A DNA stretch of 64,000 bases from Ardenticatenaceae bacterium (lineage in GTDB: Bacteria > Chloroflexota > Anaerolineae > Promineifilales > Promineifilaceae). The DNA lies in NCBI GenBank assembly GCA_011525915.1, contig WYBM01000051.1, forward strand, positions 174,675-238,674. The letters run 5' to 3'. The position numbers were made by a program, and so were the translations under genes. How positions within the stretch are numbered: the stretch's first letter is position 1; each line of letters opens with the position of its first letter. This document shows positions 1-8,466 of this stretch, one piece after another. The notes below the pieces were generated by a model, which worked only from the letters and a program-made list of their open reading frames with translations, was not told the DNA's origin and did no database searches.

Positions 1-38
1 TGAGAAGAGAGGCCAATGATAAGCGCCGTTTTGGACAT
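1..38 (-). CDS. 5' end of a gene that runs out of the window
   Basis: On the minus strand an AAGGAG Shine-Dalgarno sits 6 nt before an ATG at 38, followed by an open frame reading MSKTALIIGLSS to the window edge. A hydrophobic strand followed by a Gly/Ser turn would suit a nucleotide-binding (Rossmann) fold, but 12 residues cannot identify the product. Confidence 0.45.
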   Translation of the reverse strand, partial: MSKTALIIGLSS

Positions 39-93
39 AACATTCTCCTTTGCTTCAGGTTTTGGCCCGATAGTACCTGAAGCTGGCGGGGCA

Positions 94-99
94 ATTATA
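94..99 (-). promoter_or_regulatory. Probable -10 box for the gene leaving the left edge
   Basis: A perfect TATAAT lies on the minus strand 55 nt upstream of the ATG at 38. No convincing -35 box is seen at 16-18 bp. A CGGCCG core lies next to it. Confidence 0.4.
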
Positions 100-134
100 C
101 GGCCGGGCCACGTCTGCCCTATAGGGACACACTG

Positions 135-791
135 TTATGGCTGTGAGAGGTATTTTTGGGAAACGGCCGTGAGCGCGGCATCATACATTTGCTCTATGTC
201 CGTCTGGTGGTTCACATGGGGGATGACCTCTTGCAGCAGCCCATCATGAATGCCATAGACCCAACCATGGACACTCACGGGCTGCTCCCGCTGCCACGCT
301 TCTCGGATCACCTTCGTCCGGCACAACTCGTACGTCTGTTCAATCACATTAACTTCACACATAAAATGGCTTACAGCATCAGGGCTTATCTGAGACAGCA
401 GCTTTTCATGCCGGGTGAGAATGGCTTTGATGTCCCAAATCCAGTAATCAATAATGTCATGCCCCTCGCCATGGATGGCCGCTTCCACGCCGCCGCAGCC
501 ATAATGCCCACACAAGATAACATGCCGTACCTTCAGCACGTCCACTGCATATTGCAATGCTGAAATGCAATTGATATCAGCGTTGTTCACGATATTGGCG
601 ATATTACGATGGACAAAAACTTCACCCGGCATCAGGCCGATGATCTGGTTGGCCGGCACCCGGCTGTCACAGCAGCCAATCCAAAAAAATTTAGGGGTTT
701 GTTGTTTGCTCAACTCTATAAAAAAGTTGGGGTTCTCCTGCTTAACCGTAGCCGCCCAACGGCGGTTGTTTAAGAGTAATTGATCTATCAT
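135..791 (-). CDS. Beta-class carbonic anhydrase
   Basis: This cytoplasmic zinc enzyme interconverts CO2 and bicarbonate. The 218-residue protein has normal length for the family. It shows the zinc and active-site residues of beta-carbonic anhydrases: Cys40, Asp42 and Arg44 in GCCDSR, then His96 and Cys99 in CGHYGCGG. The Asp-Arg dyad next to the zinc Cys is intact, so the enzyme should be active. An AAGGAG lies 11 nt before the ATG. It is transcribed alone in this direction. The next gene downstream on the same strand begins about 100 bp away with its own -10 box, so they are probably not an operon. Confidence 0.95.
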   Translation of the reverse strand: MIDQLLLNNRRWAATVKQENPNFFIELSKQQTPKFFWIGCCDSRVPANQIIGLMPGEVFVHRNIANIVNNADINCISALQYAVDVLKVRHVILCGHYGCGGVEAAIHGEGHDIIDYWIWDIKAILTRHEKLLSQISPDAVSHFMCEVNVIEQTYELCRTKVIREAWQREQPVSVHGWVYGIHDGLLQEVIPHVNHQTDIEQMYDAALTAVSQKYLSQP

Positions 792-874
792 CTATGTTTA
801 AGCTCCTTAAGGATGTGTTGTGAGGTGCCAGATGAGTAACGGCCGTTGCGTACCAACAGCTTGTGAAGTTCAGG

Positions 875-1606
875 TTACGGGTATTGTGCCAGCCACCACG
901 CCTTGTTAGGTATATCACTGGCCATGATTGCCGCTTTGGTGGCGGCCAGGTCAAAAGCAATGCGCCGGCAATCTACGCTTAACACGCCCGCCTGCCAGGT
1001 GACAACAGCATACTCCGCCCAGGGATTCAACGAGGGTGGGCAACCTGGCGCATAAGCGACGCGGAAAGAATTGCCAACACTACCAGGGTTAAGTATCAAG
1101 GTTCCCTTGTGGTGGCGCACCATCTGCATATGAGAATGCCCTCCGGCCATAATCGTCGCCGTGTAACCCTGCAGCAAACGTTCCAATTCATCTGTCGGTG
1201 TTGTCGCCAAAATCAAATCGGTGTTGGCATGCGGTGAGCCATGAAAGCAAACCATTGTTTCCTGGCCACCTAATGGTATCTTTAAGAGGGGCTTAAAAGA
1301 GCGGACAAAGGCAACATCCTCCGGCGTAAGCTGCCGGGCGCACCAATGCAAGGTGGGCCACAGCTCAGAGGCGATCATGTAGTCAGCGGCCAGGTCTGGC
1401 TGAAGTAAGGCAGCGTCATGGTTGCCCATCAAACAAGGGCAGTTTAGTGATCGCAGCAAGGCCAGTGTCATTTGGGGTTGAACACCAATGGTGATCACAT
1501 CGCCCAGGCAAATGACTTGATCAACACGTTGCTGCTGTATGTCAGCCAAAACGGCACTTAGTGCTATGGCATGGCCGTGCATGTCAGAAATGAGCGCAAT
1601 ACGCAT
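875..1606 (-). CDS. Calcineurin-like metallophosphoesterase (YfcE/MJ0936-type)
   Basis: A 243-residue two-metal phosphoesterase. Metal-binding motifs appear in order: SDMHGH (Asp8, His10), GD (Asp36), GNHD (Asn62, His63), a mid-protein FHGSPH, and GGHSHMQM near residue 175, followed by NPGSVG. This set is typical of small phosphodiesterases in the YfcE/MJ0936 group. The substrate cannot be read from the sequence. GGAG lies 8 nt before the ATG. The gene is divergent from nusA across a 204-bp spacer, in the place where rimP often lies upstream of nusA in other bacteria. Confidence 0.88.
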   Translation of the reverse strand: MRIALISDMHGHAIALSAVLADIQQQRVDQVICLGDVITIGVQPQMTLALLRSLNCPCLMGNHDAALLQPDLAADYMIASELWPTLHWCARQLTPEDVAFVRSFKPLLKIPLGGQETMVCFHGSPHANTDLILATTPTDELERLLQGYTATIMAGGHSHMQMVRHHKGTLILNPGSVGNSFRVAYAPGCPPSLNPWAEYAVVTWQAGVLSVDCRRIAFDLAATKAAIMASDIPNKAWWLAQYP

Positions 1607-1623
1607 AAAGGATCTCCAATGTC

Positions 1624-1656
1624 AGGCTACAGAACTCTTTGTTACATTTGTAGCCT
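1624..1656. promoter_or_regulatory. 8-bp inverted repeat, possible operator
   Basis: AGGCTACA (1624-1631) and TGTAGCCT (1649-1656) form a perfect inverted repeat with 17 nt between arms. It sits just upstream of the phosphoesterase start and about 40 bp upstream of the nusA promoter. It could be a regulator site for the divergent pair. No regulator is identified. Confidence 0.35.
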
Positions 1657-1693
1657 AAAATGTATTTCTTAACCATGTCTTAACCTGGAAATT

Positions 1694-1722
1694 TTGCGGA
1701 AAAAGGGGGTGCATGATATAAT
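1694..1722 (+). promoter_or_regulatory. nusA operon promoter with extended -10
   Basis: TTGCGG (1694-1699) and a perfect TATAAT (1717-1722) are separated by 17 bp. A TG one base before the -10 makes it an extended -10 promoter. The predicted start of transcription is near 1729, giving an 82-nt leader before nusA. Confidence 0.75.
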
Positions 1723-1749
1723 GAGCCTACAGTTGAGCACTGTGACGGC

Positions 1750-1774
1750 AAAGTGGGCAGCCCCCACTTTTTTT
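1750..1774 (+). terminator. Intrinsic terminator inside the nusA leader (attenuator candidate)
   Basis: AAAGTGGG (1750-1757) pairs with CCCACTTT (1763-1770) around a 5-nt loop, followed by a run of seven T. It lies between the nusA promoter and the nusA ATG, and the upstream gene points away, so only the nusA transcript can meet it. A smaller hairpin, ACAGT/ACTGT (1729-1743), precedes it. Termination in its own leader would let NusA or another factor set expression of the operon. Confidence 0.7.
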
Positions 1775-1810
1775 GTTTCTATTTTCGAATAATGGGTAAG
1801 GTTTGACTCA

Positions 1811-3829
1811 ATGAAAAGCGAATTTCTTTTAGCCTTCAATGAGATTTGTGAAGCACGTGGTCTGCCAAAAGAGGAAGTCATTGAGGCCCTCAAAACGGCG
1901 CTCGTCTCTGCCTACCGGCGTGACAACCAGGTGAGTAACTCACAAAACATTGTCGTGGAGATTGACCCTCGCACTGGCGACCCTACTATCCTGGCAGAAA
2001 AGGAAGTAGTGGATTCGGTGCTGGATAATCGTACTGAAGTGACGATGGAAGAGGCCCTGCGGAATGGGCACACCAAGGCACAATATGGCGACGTGGTCAT
2101 GGTAGACAGCACCACAGCCGGTTTTGGCCGCATTGCCGCACAAACGGCAAAGCAAGTGTTACTACAGCGCGTGCGTGAAGCCGAGCGGGAACAATTGTAT
2201 GAGGACTTTTCTGGCCGCGAAGGCGAGTTGGTCAACGGCACGGTACAAAGCATTAGCGGTCAGCATCTCACCATTGGCCTGGGACGCACGGAAGCGATTA
2301 TGCCTAAGAGCCAGCAGGTGCCGCGGGAGCGTTACCGCCCCCATGACAAGATTCGTGTTTATGTGCTGGAAGTGCGGCGGACCAATCGTGGCCCACAAAT
2401 TTTTGTCAGCCGTAACCACCGCAACTTGCTGCGTCGCTTGTTGGAACTGGAAGTACCAGAAATATACAACGGCCAGGTAGAGATCAAGAGCATTGCGCGT
2501 GAAGCCGGGCAGCGCTCTAAGGTGGCTGTACAGGCTCTACAACCGGGTGTGGACCCGGTAGGGGCGTGTGTGGGCATGCGTGGCGTGCGTATTCAAAGTA
2601 TTGTGCGCGAGTTAAATGACGAAAAGATTGACGTGATTGAATGGGATGGCGACCAGCGCATCTTTATAGCCAAGGCGCTTAGTCCGGCGCGGGTGTCCCA
2701 CGTATTTTTGGATGATGATCCCAATGAAGGGAAAACGGCCGTGGTCATTGTGCCCGATGATCAACTTTCACTGGCTATTGGCCGGGAAGGCCAAAATGCA
2801 CGCCTGGCGGCCAAGCTCACTGGCTGGCGCATTGATATTAAGAGTCTGACTGAAGCCGCGTATGAATCTTTAGATAATCTAGACCATCCTGCCGCCGATG
2901 CCAATATTCGGGAAAACTTGGAACTGGTAGAAAAGGCAAGGCTTATTCTGGCCAAGAAAGAAGCCAACCGGCCTATCACTTCTGAAGATTACCACGTACT
3001 TGACCGTGTTGTGGGTGGCATTGAAGGGCGTATTATTGCCGAACGCGCCGCCGCCCATGACGATTTGCGTAAAAAGCGGGCCATCGCCCGGCGTTCTGTG
3101 CCTGAAAGCGAGTGGGAAGTACCGCTGGATGCCTTAGATCTGCCAGGCCGTATTCACAACTTGTTATTAGATAACAACGTGGAAACGGTAGGAGATCTCC
3201 TGTTAACGCTGGAAATGGGCGACCACGTTTTCCTGAACTTTAAGGGTCTGGGGGATGTGGCTCTGGAAACAACCAAAGAAAGCCTGGCCGCATACCAGAA
3301 AGAGCGGGCCAAACAGATGGCTAAAGCGACTGCCAAAGCGGCTGTAGAAATGGCCGAAGCGGCAGAAGTGGCCGAACTTGAAGTCGATGTGCTGCCAGCA
3401 GCCGAAACAGAGGAACTGGAACCCATGACGGCTGCCGAATTGACGGCCGCTGATGAAGTGGTGGCCGATGAAAGGCTGGCGGCCGATGAGTTACCGGAAG
3501 ATGAACTGCCGGAAATGGAAACGGCCGTAACGCCAGAAGCTATCGACGAAGTGGCCCCGGAACCAGAAACCATTCCTGCTGTTGAAGAACCAGCCGTGGT
3601 GGCGCCGGCAGAGGCCAAACCCGTACCAGAAAAACCAAAGAAACCAGTTGTTCAGATTGCCCGCCCGGTACCGATGGAAAAAGAAGAAGAACCGGCGCAG
3701 AAAAAGAAGAGTAAAAAATCACGCAAAGGCAAACAACTCGTTTTTGATGAAGACGCCGGCGAGGTAGTCATTAAACGCAAACGCAAAGGCAGCCGCCGCC
3801 GTGAGGAATGGGATGAGTATGATTTTTAG
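1811..3829 (+). CDS. nusA: Transcription termination/antitermination factor NusA, with long charged tail
   Basis: NusA binds RNA polymerase and RNA to control pausing, termination and antitermination. Domains in order: N-terminal RNAP-binding domain (1-125), S1 (about 137-203), KH1 (VGMRGVR near 254-260) and KH2 (IGREGQN near 323-329). A helix-hairpin-helix-like segment follows at about 430-490. The last 170 residues are Ala/Glu/Pro-rich and acidic, then Lys-rich (KKKSKKSRKGK). At 672 residues it is much longer than the roughly 350-500 usual in bacteria. It heads the nusA-rnpM-infB-rbfA-nrnA-truB-ribF operon. No rimP lies upstream, which is unusual. Confidence 0.97.
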   Translation: MKSEFLLAFNEICEARGLPKEEVIEALKTALVSAYRRDNQVSNSQNIVVEIDPRTGDPTILAEKEVVDSVLDNRTEVTMEEALRNGHTKAQYGDVVMVDSTTAGFGRIAAQTAKQVLLQRVREAEREQLYEDFSGREGELVNGTVQSISGQHLTIGLGRTEAIMPKSQQVPRERYRPHDKIRVYVLEVRRTNRGPQIFVSRNHRNLLRRLLELEVPEIYNGQVEIKSIAREAGQRSKVAVQALQPGVDPVGACVGMRGVRIQSIVRELNDEKIDVIEWDGDQRIFIAKALSPARVSHVFLDDDPNEGKTAVVIVPDDQLSLAIGREGQNARLAAKLTGWRIDIKSLTEAAYESLDNLDHPAADANIRENLELVEKARLILAKKEANRPITSEDYHVLDRVVGGIEGRIIAERAAAHDDLRKKRAIARRSVPESEWEVPLDALDLPGRIHNLLLDNNVETVGDLLLTLEMGDHVFLNFKGLGDVALETTKESLAAYQKERAKQMAKATAKAAVEMAEAAEVAELEVDVLPAAETEELEPMTAAELTAADEVVADERLAADELPEDELPEMETAVTPEAIDEVAPEPETIPAVEEPAVVAPAEAKPVPEKPKKPVVQIARPVPMEKEEEPAQKKKSKKSRKGKQLVFDEDAGEVVIKRKRKGSRRREEWDEYDF

Positions 3830-3873
3830 TTGGGATGTCATAAAGGCATTACCCAATTAAATAGCTGTTAACA

Positions 3874-4185
3874 ATGGCAAAGCAAAAACAGCCACGCCGT
3901 CAGAAGCATCTTCCCCAACGCACTTGCGTTGTCTGCCGCCAGAAGTTTGATAAACGGCAGCTGACCCGCATTGTGAATGCCCCGGAAGCGGGGGTGGTGC
4001 TGGACCCTACGGGTAAACGTAACGGCCGTGGCGCTTATATTTGCGATCAGCTCTCTTGTTGGGATAAATTGACGCAAAAACCGGGGATATTAGAACAGGC
4101 ATTAAAAACCAGCATATCGGCCAATGCATTAACAACCATTGCCGCTCACAAACCAGCGGCAACTATCAGCGAAACCATCGCCTGA
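3874..4185 (+). CDS. rnpM: RnpM/YlxR family RNA-binding protein (DUF448)
   Basis: A small basic protein of the YlxR family, found between nusA and infB in many bacteria. In Bacillus subtilis the family member has been reported to bind and modulate RNase P. The core is here: RTCVVC (Arg16, Cys18, Cys21) and GRGAYIC (51-57). The C-terminal 25 residues are a poorly conserved Ala/Thr-rich tail. At 103 residues it is at the long end for the family. It starts 44 nt after nusA in the same operon. Confidence 0.9.
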   Translation: MAKQKQPRRQKHLPQRTCVVCRQKFDKRQLTRIVNAPEAGVVLDPTGKRNGRGAYICDQLSCWDKLTQKPGILEQALKTSISANALTTIAAHKPAATISETIA

Positions 4186-4202
4186 AACAAAAAGAGGTAA
4201 AG

Positions 4203-4252
4203 GCGCAGAGGGGCAGAGGGGATACATCTTCTCAGCCCCTCTGTCCCTGTGC
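4203..4252 (+). promoter_or_regulatory. Long imperfect hairpin in the rnpM-infB gap
   Basis: CAGAGGGG (4214-4221) pairs exactly with CCCCTCTG (4236-4243) around a 14-nt loop. The stem continues imperfectly outward (GCGCAG against CTGTGC). CAGAGGGG is itself a tandem duplication on the left arm. There is no T-run, so this is not a classical terminator. It may be an mRNA processing or stability element ahead of infB. Confidence 0.45.
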
Positions 4253-4276
4253 TTATTGAACGAAGGGAAGAGAGGT

Positions 4277-6073
4277 ATGACTAAAACCAAAGCGCCCATT
4301 CAAATACCAGATTTTGTCACCGTCCGAGAATTGTCCGACTTGATGGGAGTTAGCCCCATTGGTGTGATCAAAGAGCTGATGAGCAATGGGATCATGGCCA
4401 ACATTAACCAGGAGATTGACTTTGACACAGCCGCGATTGTGGCTGGCGAAATGGGGTTTGAAGTTGTTGCCCAAGAAGTAGAAGAAACAGAAGAAGAAAC
4501 GGCCGCCGCGCTCGAACGGCCAGCCTGGAAACAGGTACTGGCGCATGAAGAAGAAGCCGATCTGATTCCCCGCCCGCCGGTTGTTACCATGTTAGGGCAT
4601 GTAGACCATGGCAAGACCTCCTTGTTAGATGTGATCCGTGAAACCAACGTAACAGCCGGTGAAGCGGGCGGCATTACCCAGCACATTGGCGCGTACCAGG
4701 CCATGAAAGAAAATCAATTGGTGACTTTCCTGGATACCCCGGGCCATGAAGCGTTTACGGCTATGCGCGCCCGCGGCGCTCAGGCCACAGATATTGCTAT
4801 TCTGGTGGTGGCCGCCGATGATGGCGTCATGCCCCAAACGCGGGAAGCGGCCGATCATGCTCGTGCTGCCCGTGTGCCCATCATTGTGGCTATGAACAAG
4901 ATTGACCTGGCCAATGCCAACCCACCCAAAGTGCTGCAAGGTCTGGCCGAAATAGGGCTGGTGCCTGAAGCGTGGGACGGCGACACGATGGTGGTAGAAG
5001 TGTCTGCCAGGGAGCAATATGGCATTGATGACTTATTGGAAGCGATCTTGTTGGTGGCAGAAGAACTGAAGCCGCGGGCCAACCCCAAGGCTACACCCAC
5101 CGGCACGGTGTTGGAAGCCAGAATTGAGAAAGGGCGAGGCCCGGTAAGCACACTACTGGTGCAAAATGGCACACTGCGTGTAGGAGACACTTTGCTGGTT
5201 GGTGAGCATTACGGCCGTATCAAAGCCATGTTTGACTTTAAAGGCAACCGCATTACCACCGCCGGTCCATCTACACCGGTTTCTGTTTCTGGCCTTAATG
5301 GCATCCCTGGCGCTGGCGATCAGTTTACTGTTGTTAAAAGCGAAAAAGAGGCTCGCCAGCAAGTGGCGGAAATGGAAGAAAGAAACCGACTGCAAAGCAG
5401 CCTGCCCGCTCGCGGCGTCAGCCTGGATGATTTTTTTGCCCGCCTACAAGAGGGTGAAGCCAAAACCCTTAACCTGATCATCAAAGCAGACGTACAGGGT
5501 TCTCTGGAACCCATTATTACTTCGTTAGAAAAAATCAACCAGGAAAGCAGTGAAGTTTCCCTGGAAATTCTGCTTTCCGGTACCGGGGCCATCTCCGAAA
5601 GTGACGTTATGCTGGCTTCGGCTTCTGAAGCCGTCATTCTGGGTTTTAATGTGGAGGCTGACCCTATTGCCCGCAACGCGGCCATGAATGAGAGCGTGCA
5701 AATTAGAACCTACAGCATCATCTACAAGCTCTTTGAGGATGTGGAAAAGGCTATGAAAGGCATGCTGGCACCTACTTACGAAGATGTGGTCATTGGCCGC
5801 GCCGAGGTACGCCAGGTCTTCCACATTCGCAACCTGGGTGATATTGCCGGATGCTATATGCGCTCTGGTGAGGCACGCCGTAATGGCTACGGCCGTCTCA
5901 TTCGCAACGACAAGATATTGCACCAGGCCCGGATAGCCAGCCTGAAACACCTACAGGAAAATGTGCGCGAAGTACGCACCGGGTTTGAATTTGGTGTCAG
6001 CCTGGAAAACTATCACAACTACGAACCAGGTGATGTGATTGAGTTCTTTATTAGTAAAAAAGTAGAAGTGTAA
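4277..6073 (+). CDS. infB: Translation initiation factor IF-2 (short form)
   Basis: IF-2 is the GTPase that brings initiator tRNA to the 30S subunit and promotes 50S joining. At 598 residues this is a short form, with a single IF2-N module (about 10-62) before the G domain. G motifs: GHVDHGKTS (107-115), DTPGHE (153-158) and NKID (207-210). The domains that contact initiator tRNA follow. The frame is open upstream to 4139, but that part overlaps rnpM and includes the hairpin. The ATG at 4277 follows a purine-rich GGGAAGAGAGG and opens directly into the IF2-N domain, so it is the likely start. Confidence 0.96.
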   Translation: MTKTKAPIQIPDFVTVRELSDLMGVSPIGVIKELMSNGIMANINQEIDFDTAAIVAGEMGFEVVAQEVEETEEETAAALERPAWKQVLAHEEEADLIPRPPVVTMLGHVDHGKTSLLDVIRETNVTAGEAGGITQHIGAYQAMKENQLVTFLDTPGHEAFTAMRARGAQATDIAILVVAADDGVMPQTREAADHARAARVPIIVAMNKIDLANANPPKVLQGLAEIGLVPEAWDGDTMVVEVSAREQYGIDDLLEAILLVAEELKPRANPKATPTGTVLEARIEKGRGPVSTLLVQNGTLRVGDTLLVGEHYGRIKAMFDFKGNRITTAGPSTPVSVSGLNGIPGAGDQFTVVKSEKEARQQVAEMEERNRLQSSLPARGVSLDDFFARLQEGEAKTLNLIIKADVQGSLEPIITSLEKINQESSEVSLEILLSGTGAISESDVMLASASEAVILGFNVEADPIARNAAMNESVQIRTYSIIYKLFEDVEKAMKGMLAPTYEDVVIGRAEVRQVFHIRNLGDIAGCYMRSGEARRNGYGRLIRNDKILHQARIASLKHLQENVREVRTGFEFGVSLENYHNYEPGDVIEFFISKKVEV

Positions 6074-6081
6074 TGCAGCCA

Positions 6082-6107
6082 GGTCATCACGTCATGATAT
6101 GATGACC
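6082..6107 (+). promoter_or_regulatory. Hairpin in the infB-rbfA gap
   Basis: GGTCATCA (6082-6089) pairs with TGATGACC (6100-6107) across a 10-nt loop, followed by a tandem GATGACCC duplication. No T-run is present. Role unknown; it may shape operon mRNA stability. Confidence 0.35.
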
Positions 6108-6132
6108 CGATGACCCGGTTGCCTGACGATTC

Positions 6133-6516
6133 ATGAGCAAAATCCGCCAACAACGCACGGCCGACCAAATGCAGATCATTCTCAGTGAACTCTTCTTGCG
6201 AGAGTTAAATGATCCGCGCCTGCACGGCGTTACGGTGACCGAAGTGACCATTGACCGGGAATTAGAACACGCTGACGTGCATGTAAACGCTTTGGGGGAT
6301 GAGTCACGCCAGACAGAAATTATGGCAGCGTTAGACAAAGCCAGCGGCTACTTAAGACGTGAAGTGGTAAGCCGGATGCGGCTGCGCAAAGCGCCTACTT
6401 TCCATTTTCATTGGGATCCCCGCCTGACTCATTTTCAGGAAGTCGAAGATATCCTTAGCAAGTTGGACATTCCCCCCTCTGAAGATAATGAGCTAAACGG
6501 TAACCAAGAGGAATAA
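6133..6516 (+). CDS. rbfA: Ribosome-binding factor A
   Basis: RbfA is a KH-fold protein that binds the immature 30S subunit and helps 16S rRNA maturation. The 127-residue length and sequence fit the family: an N-terminal helix with SELFLRELNDPRL, the VTVTEVTIDRELEHADVHV strand region, and the C-terminal LRKAPTFHFHWD followed by helix EVEDILSKL. Its place between infB and the DHH phosphoesterase and truB is the common bacterial order. Confidence 0.94.
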   Translation: MSKIRQQRTADQMQIILSELFLRELNDPRLHGVTVTEVTIDRELEHADVHVNALGDESRQTEIMAALDKASGYLRREVVSRMRLRKAPTFHFHWDPRLTHFQEVEDILSKLDIPPSEDNELNGNQEE

Positions 6517-6519
6517 CCG

Positions 6520-7497
6520 TTGCCTTCAACCGCACAAACAATTCAAACCACAATGCAACAGGCAGGAACTATCCTTGTCATCACACATACTGGCCCAGAC
6601 GGTGATGCGGTGGCCTCACTCACGGCCGTAGGCCTGGCCCTGAAACAATGGGGGCGCTCCTTCACGTTGATGTGTGATGATGCCATCCCGGAACGCTTCC
6701 GCTACATGGCTCTGACAAACCAGGTTCGCCGTCCCTCCGTCAACGGCCGTGTCACCTATGATTTACTTATCGCCGTAGACTGCGGCGATGAGCAGCGTAT
6801 GGGTCAATCATGGGCTTCCCTGCCAGAACCGCACCCACCCATTATCAACATCGATCACCATATGACAAACACCCGGTTTGGGCAGATCAATCTGGTGTTA
6901 GACACGGCCGTGTCCACGACGGAAATCCTTTATGACCTCTTTACCGCCTGGGGACTCAACATAAACGTCGACCTGGCCACCAGCCTGCTCACCGGGCTGG
7001 TCACCGATACCCTCGGTTTCCGCACCATGGGCACCACAGCCAAAACCCTCAGGATCGCTTCCGAGATGATGGCGGCTGGCGCCGATTTGTCCCTGATCAC
7101 CACCCAGGGCTTGAGCCTGAAGGAATTTGCCACCATCAAACTTTGGCGGTATGGACTGGACAATATGAAGTTTGAAGACGGCCTTATCTGGACAGCCATT
7201 ACCCATAAACAACGTAAGGCTGCCCGGTATACCGGATCCAGTTCCAACGGTCTGAGCAACATTCTGGCCGATGTGGATGAAGCGGCCATTGGCATTGTGA
7301 TGATGGAATTAAGCGATGGTTCAGTGCGTGTGGGTTTCCGCTGTCGCCCGCCTTACAACGTGGCCGATATTGCCCTCAAACTGGGTGGGGGCGGCCACCC
7401 TCTGGCAGCAGGCTGCACCATTAAAGGCTCTCTGGCTGACGTAGAAGCGCAGGTGATCACTCTGAGCAAAGAAGCCATTCGCCAGCAACATCATTAG
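6520..7497 (+). CDS. DHH/DHHA1 phosphoesterase, NrnA-like nanoRNase/pAp phosphatase
   Basis: NrnA-type enzymes degrade very short RNAs and dephosphorylate 3'-phosphoadenosine 5'-phosphate. The protein has the DHH domain motifs GPDGDAV (25-31) and IDHH (111-114), plus a C-terminal DHHA1 domain ending with GGGGHPLAAG near residue 295. The start is a TTG three nucleotides after the rbfA stop with AGAGG about 8 nt upstream; the first ATG, at 6553, would remove 11 residues. Its length (325) is normal. Proximity to rbfA and truB is typical for this family. Confidence 0.88.
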   Translation: MPSTAQTIQTTMQQAGTILVITHTGPDGDAVASLTAVGLALKQWGRSFTLMCDDAIPERFRYMALTNQVRRPSVNGRVTYDLLIAVDCGDEQRMGQSWASLPEPHPPIINIDHHMTNTRFGQINLVLDTAVSTTEILYDLFTAWGLNINVDLATSLLTGLVTDTLGFRTMGTTAKTLRIASEMMAAGADLSLITTQGLSLKEFATIKLWRYGLDNMKFEDGLIWTAITHKQRKAARYTGSSSNGLSNILADVDEAAIGIVMMELSDGSVRVGFRCRPPYNVADIALKLGGGGHPLAAGCTIKGSLADVEAQVITLSKEAIRQQHH

Positions 7498-7550
7498 AGC
7501 GCAGCAATCAGGGGTTGGAGATGCGGCTGTCTCCGATCTCCCTCTAGTCC

Positions 7551-8426
7551 ATGACCCACTCCCCTGAAGGACTCCTGAACATTGATAAGCCCGGTGGCAT
7601 GACCTCCCATGATGTGGTAAACCGGGTGCGGCGGGTGGCGGGAGTGCGCCGCGTAGGGCACGCAGGCACATTGGACCCTTTGGCCACTGGTGTGCTGCTG
7701 CTTTGCCTGGGGCGGGCTACGCGCCTGGTGGAGTATGTGATGGGGTTGCCCAAAACGTATGAAGCGGCCGTGCGCCTGGGGCAAAGCACCGACACGTATG
7801 ACGCCGATGGCCGGGTGGTGGCTGAACGACCGTGTGCCGTCACCCTGGCCAACCTCGACCAGGCACTTCCTCAGTTTCGCGGCCCCCTGCAGCAAACACC
7901 CCCCATCTATTCCGCCATCAAAAAGGGAGGGCAGCCCCTTTACAAACTGGCCCGCCAGGGCGTAGATGTGGTGGTGACTGCGCGGGCCGTTACGGTTTAT
8001 GAACTAGATGTGTTGGACTTTTCCCCGCCTATGGTCACGCTGCGCATCACCTGTTCGTCAGGCACTTATATTCGTTCGCTGGCCCATGATTTGGGGGAAG
8101 TGTTGGGCTGCGGAGGGCATATCGCCGGGCTGCGGCGCACGGCCGTGGGCGGCTTCACCACAAACACGGCCGTACACCTGGACTATCTGACGCCTGAAAA
8201 TTTGAAGCGCTGGCTGCTGCCCTCGGACACGGCCGTGGGTCATCTGCCACGCATAGACGTTTCCGAGGCCGAAGCGGCACAGCTGCTGCAAGGCCAACCT
8301 ATTCCCCGGACAGGCCATCCGGGCACCACGCTGGCCCGGTTTTATATGCCAGACAACACCTTCCTTGGTCTGGCCACGGCCGCGGCCACAACATGGCAGC
8401 CGCATAAAATGTTCCCACTGCTGTAA
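7551..8426 (+). CDS. truB: tRNA pseudouridine(55) synthase TruB
   Basis: TruB makes the universal pseudouridine 55 in the T-loop of tRNA. The catalytic motif GHAGTLDPLATG carries the nucleophile Asp42. KPGGMTSHDVV near the N-terminus and the YTYE-like strand also fit. At 291 residues it is full length with a short C-terminal PUA-like extension. It follows nrnA by 53 bp and precedes ribF by 40 bp in the same operon. Several ACGGCCGT octamers lie inside the reading frame. Confidence 0.95.
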   Translation: MTHSPEGLLNIDKPGGMTSHDVVNRVRRVAGVRRVGHAGTLDPLATGVLLLCLGRATRLVEYVMGLPKTYEAAVRLGQSTDTYDADGRVVAERPCAVTLANLDQALPQFRGPLQQTPPIYSAIKKGGQPLYKLARQGVDVVVTARAVTVYELDVLDFSPPMVTLRITCSSGTYIRSLAHDLGEVLGCGGHIAGLRRTAVGGFTTNTAVHLDYLTPENLKRWLLPSDTAVGHLPRIDVSEAEAAQLLQGQPIPRTGHPGTTLARFYMPDNTFLGLATAAATTWQPHKMFPLL

Positions 8427-8466
8427 AGCTGGTAAAATGGGGGGGTAGTTTACCTATAGGACAAGT

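Noticed and set aside
3154..3618. Ser/Ala-rich minus-strand frame opposite the NusA tail
   Set aside because: Caused by the Ala/Glu codon bias of the NusA tail; no start signal.
4139..4276. Upstream extension of infB by 46 codons
   Set aside because: It overlaps rnpM and the hairpin, and is not like IF-2; the ATG at 4277 has a purine-rich site and starts the IF2-N domain.
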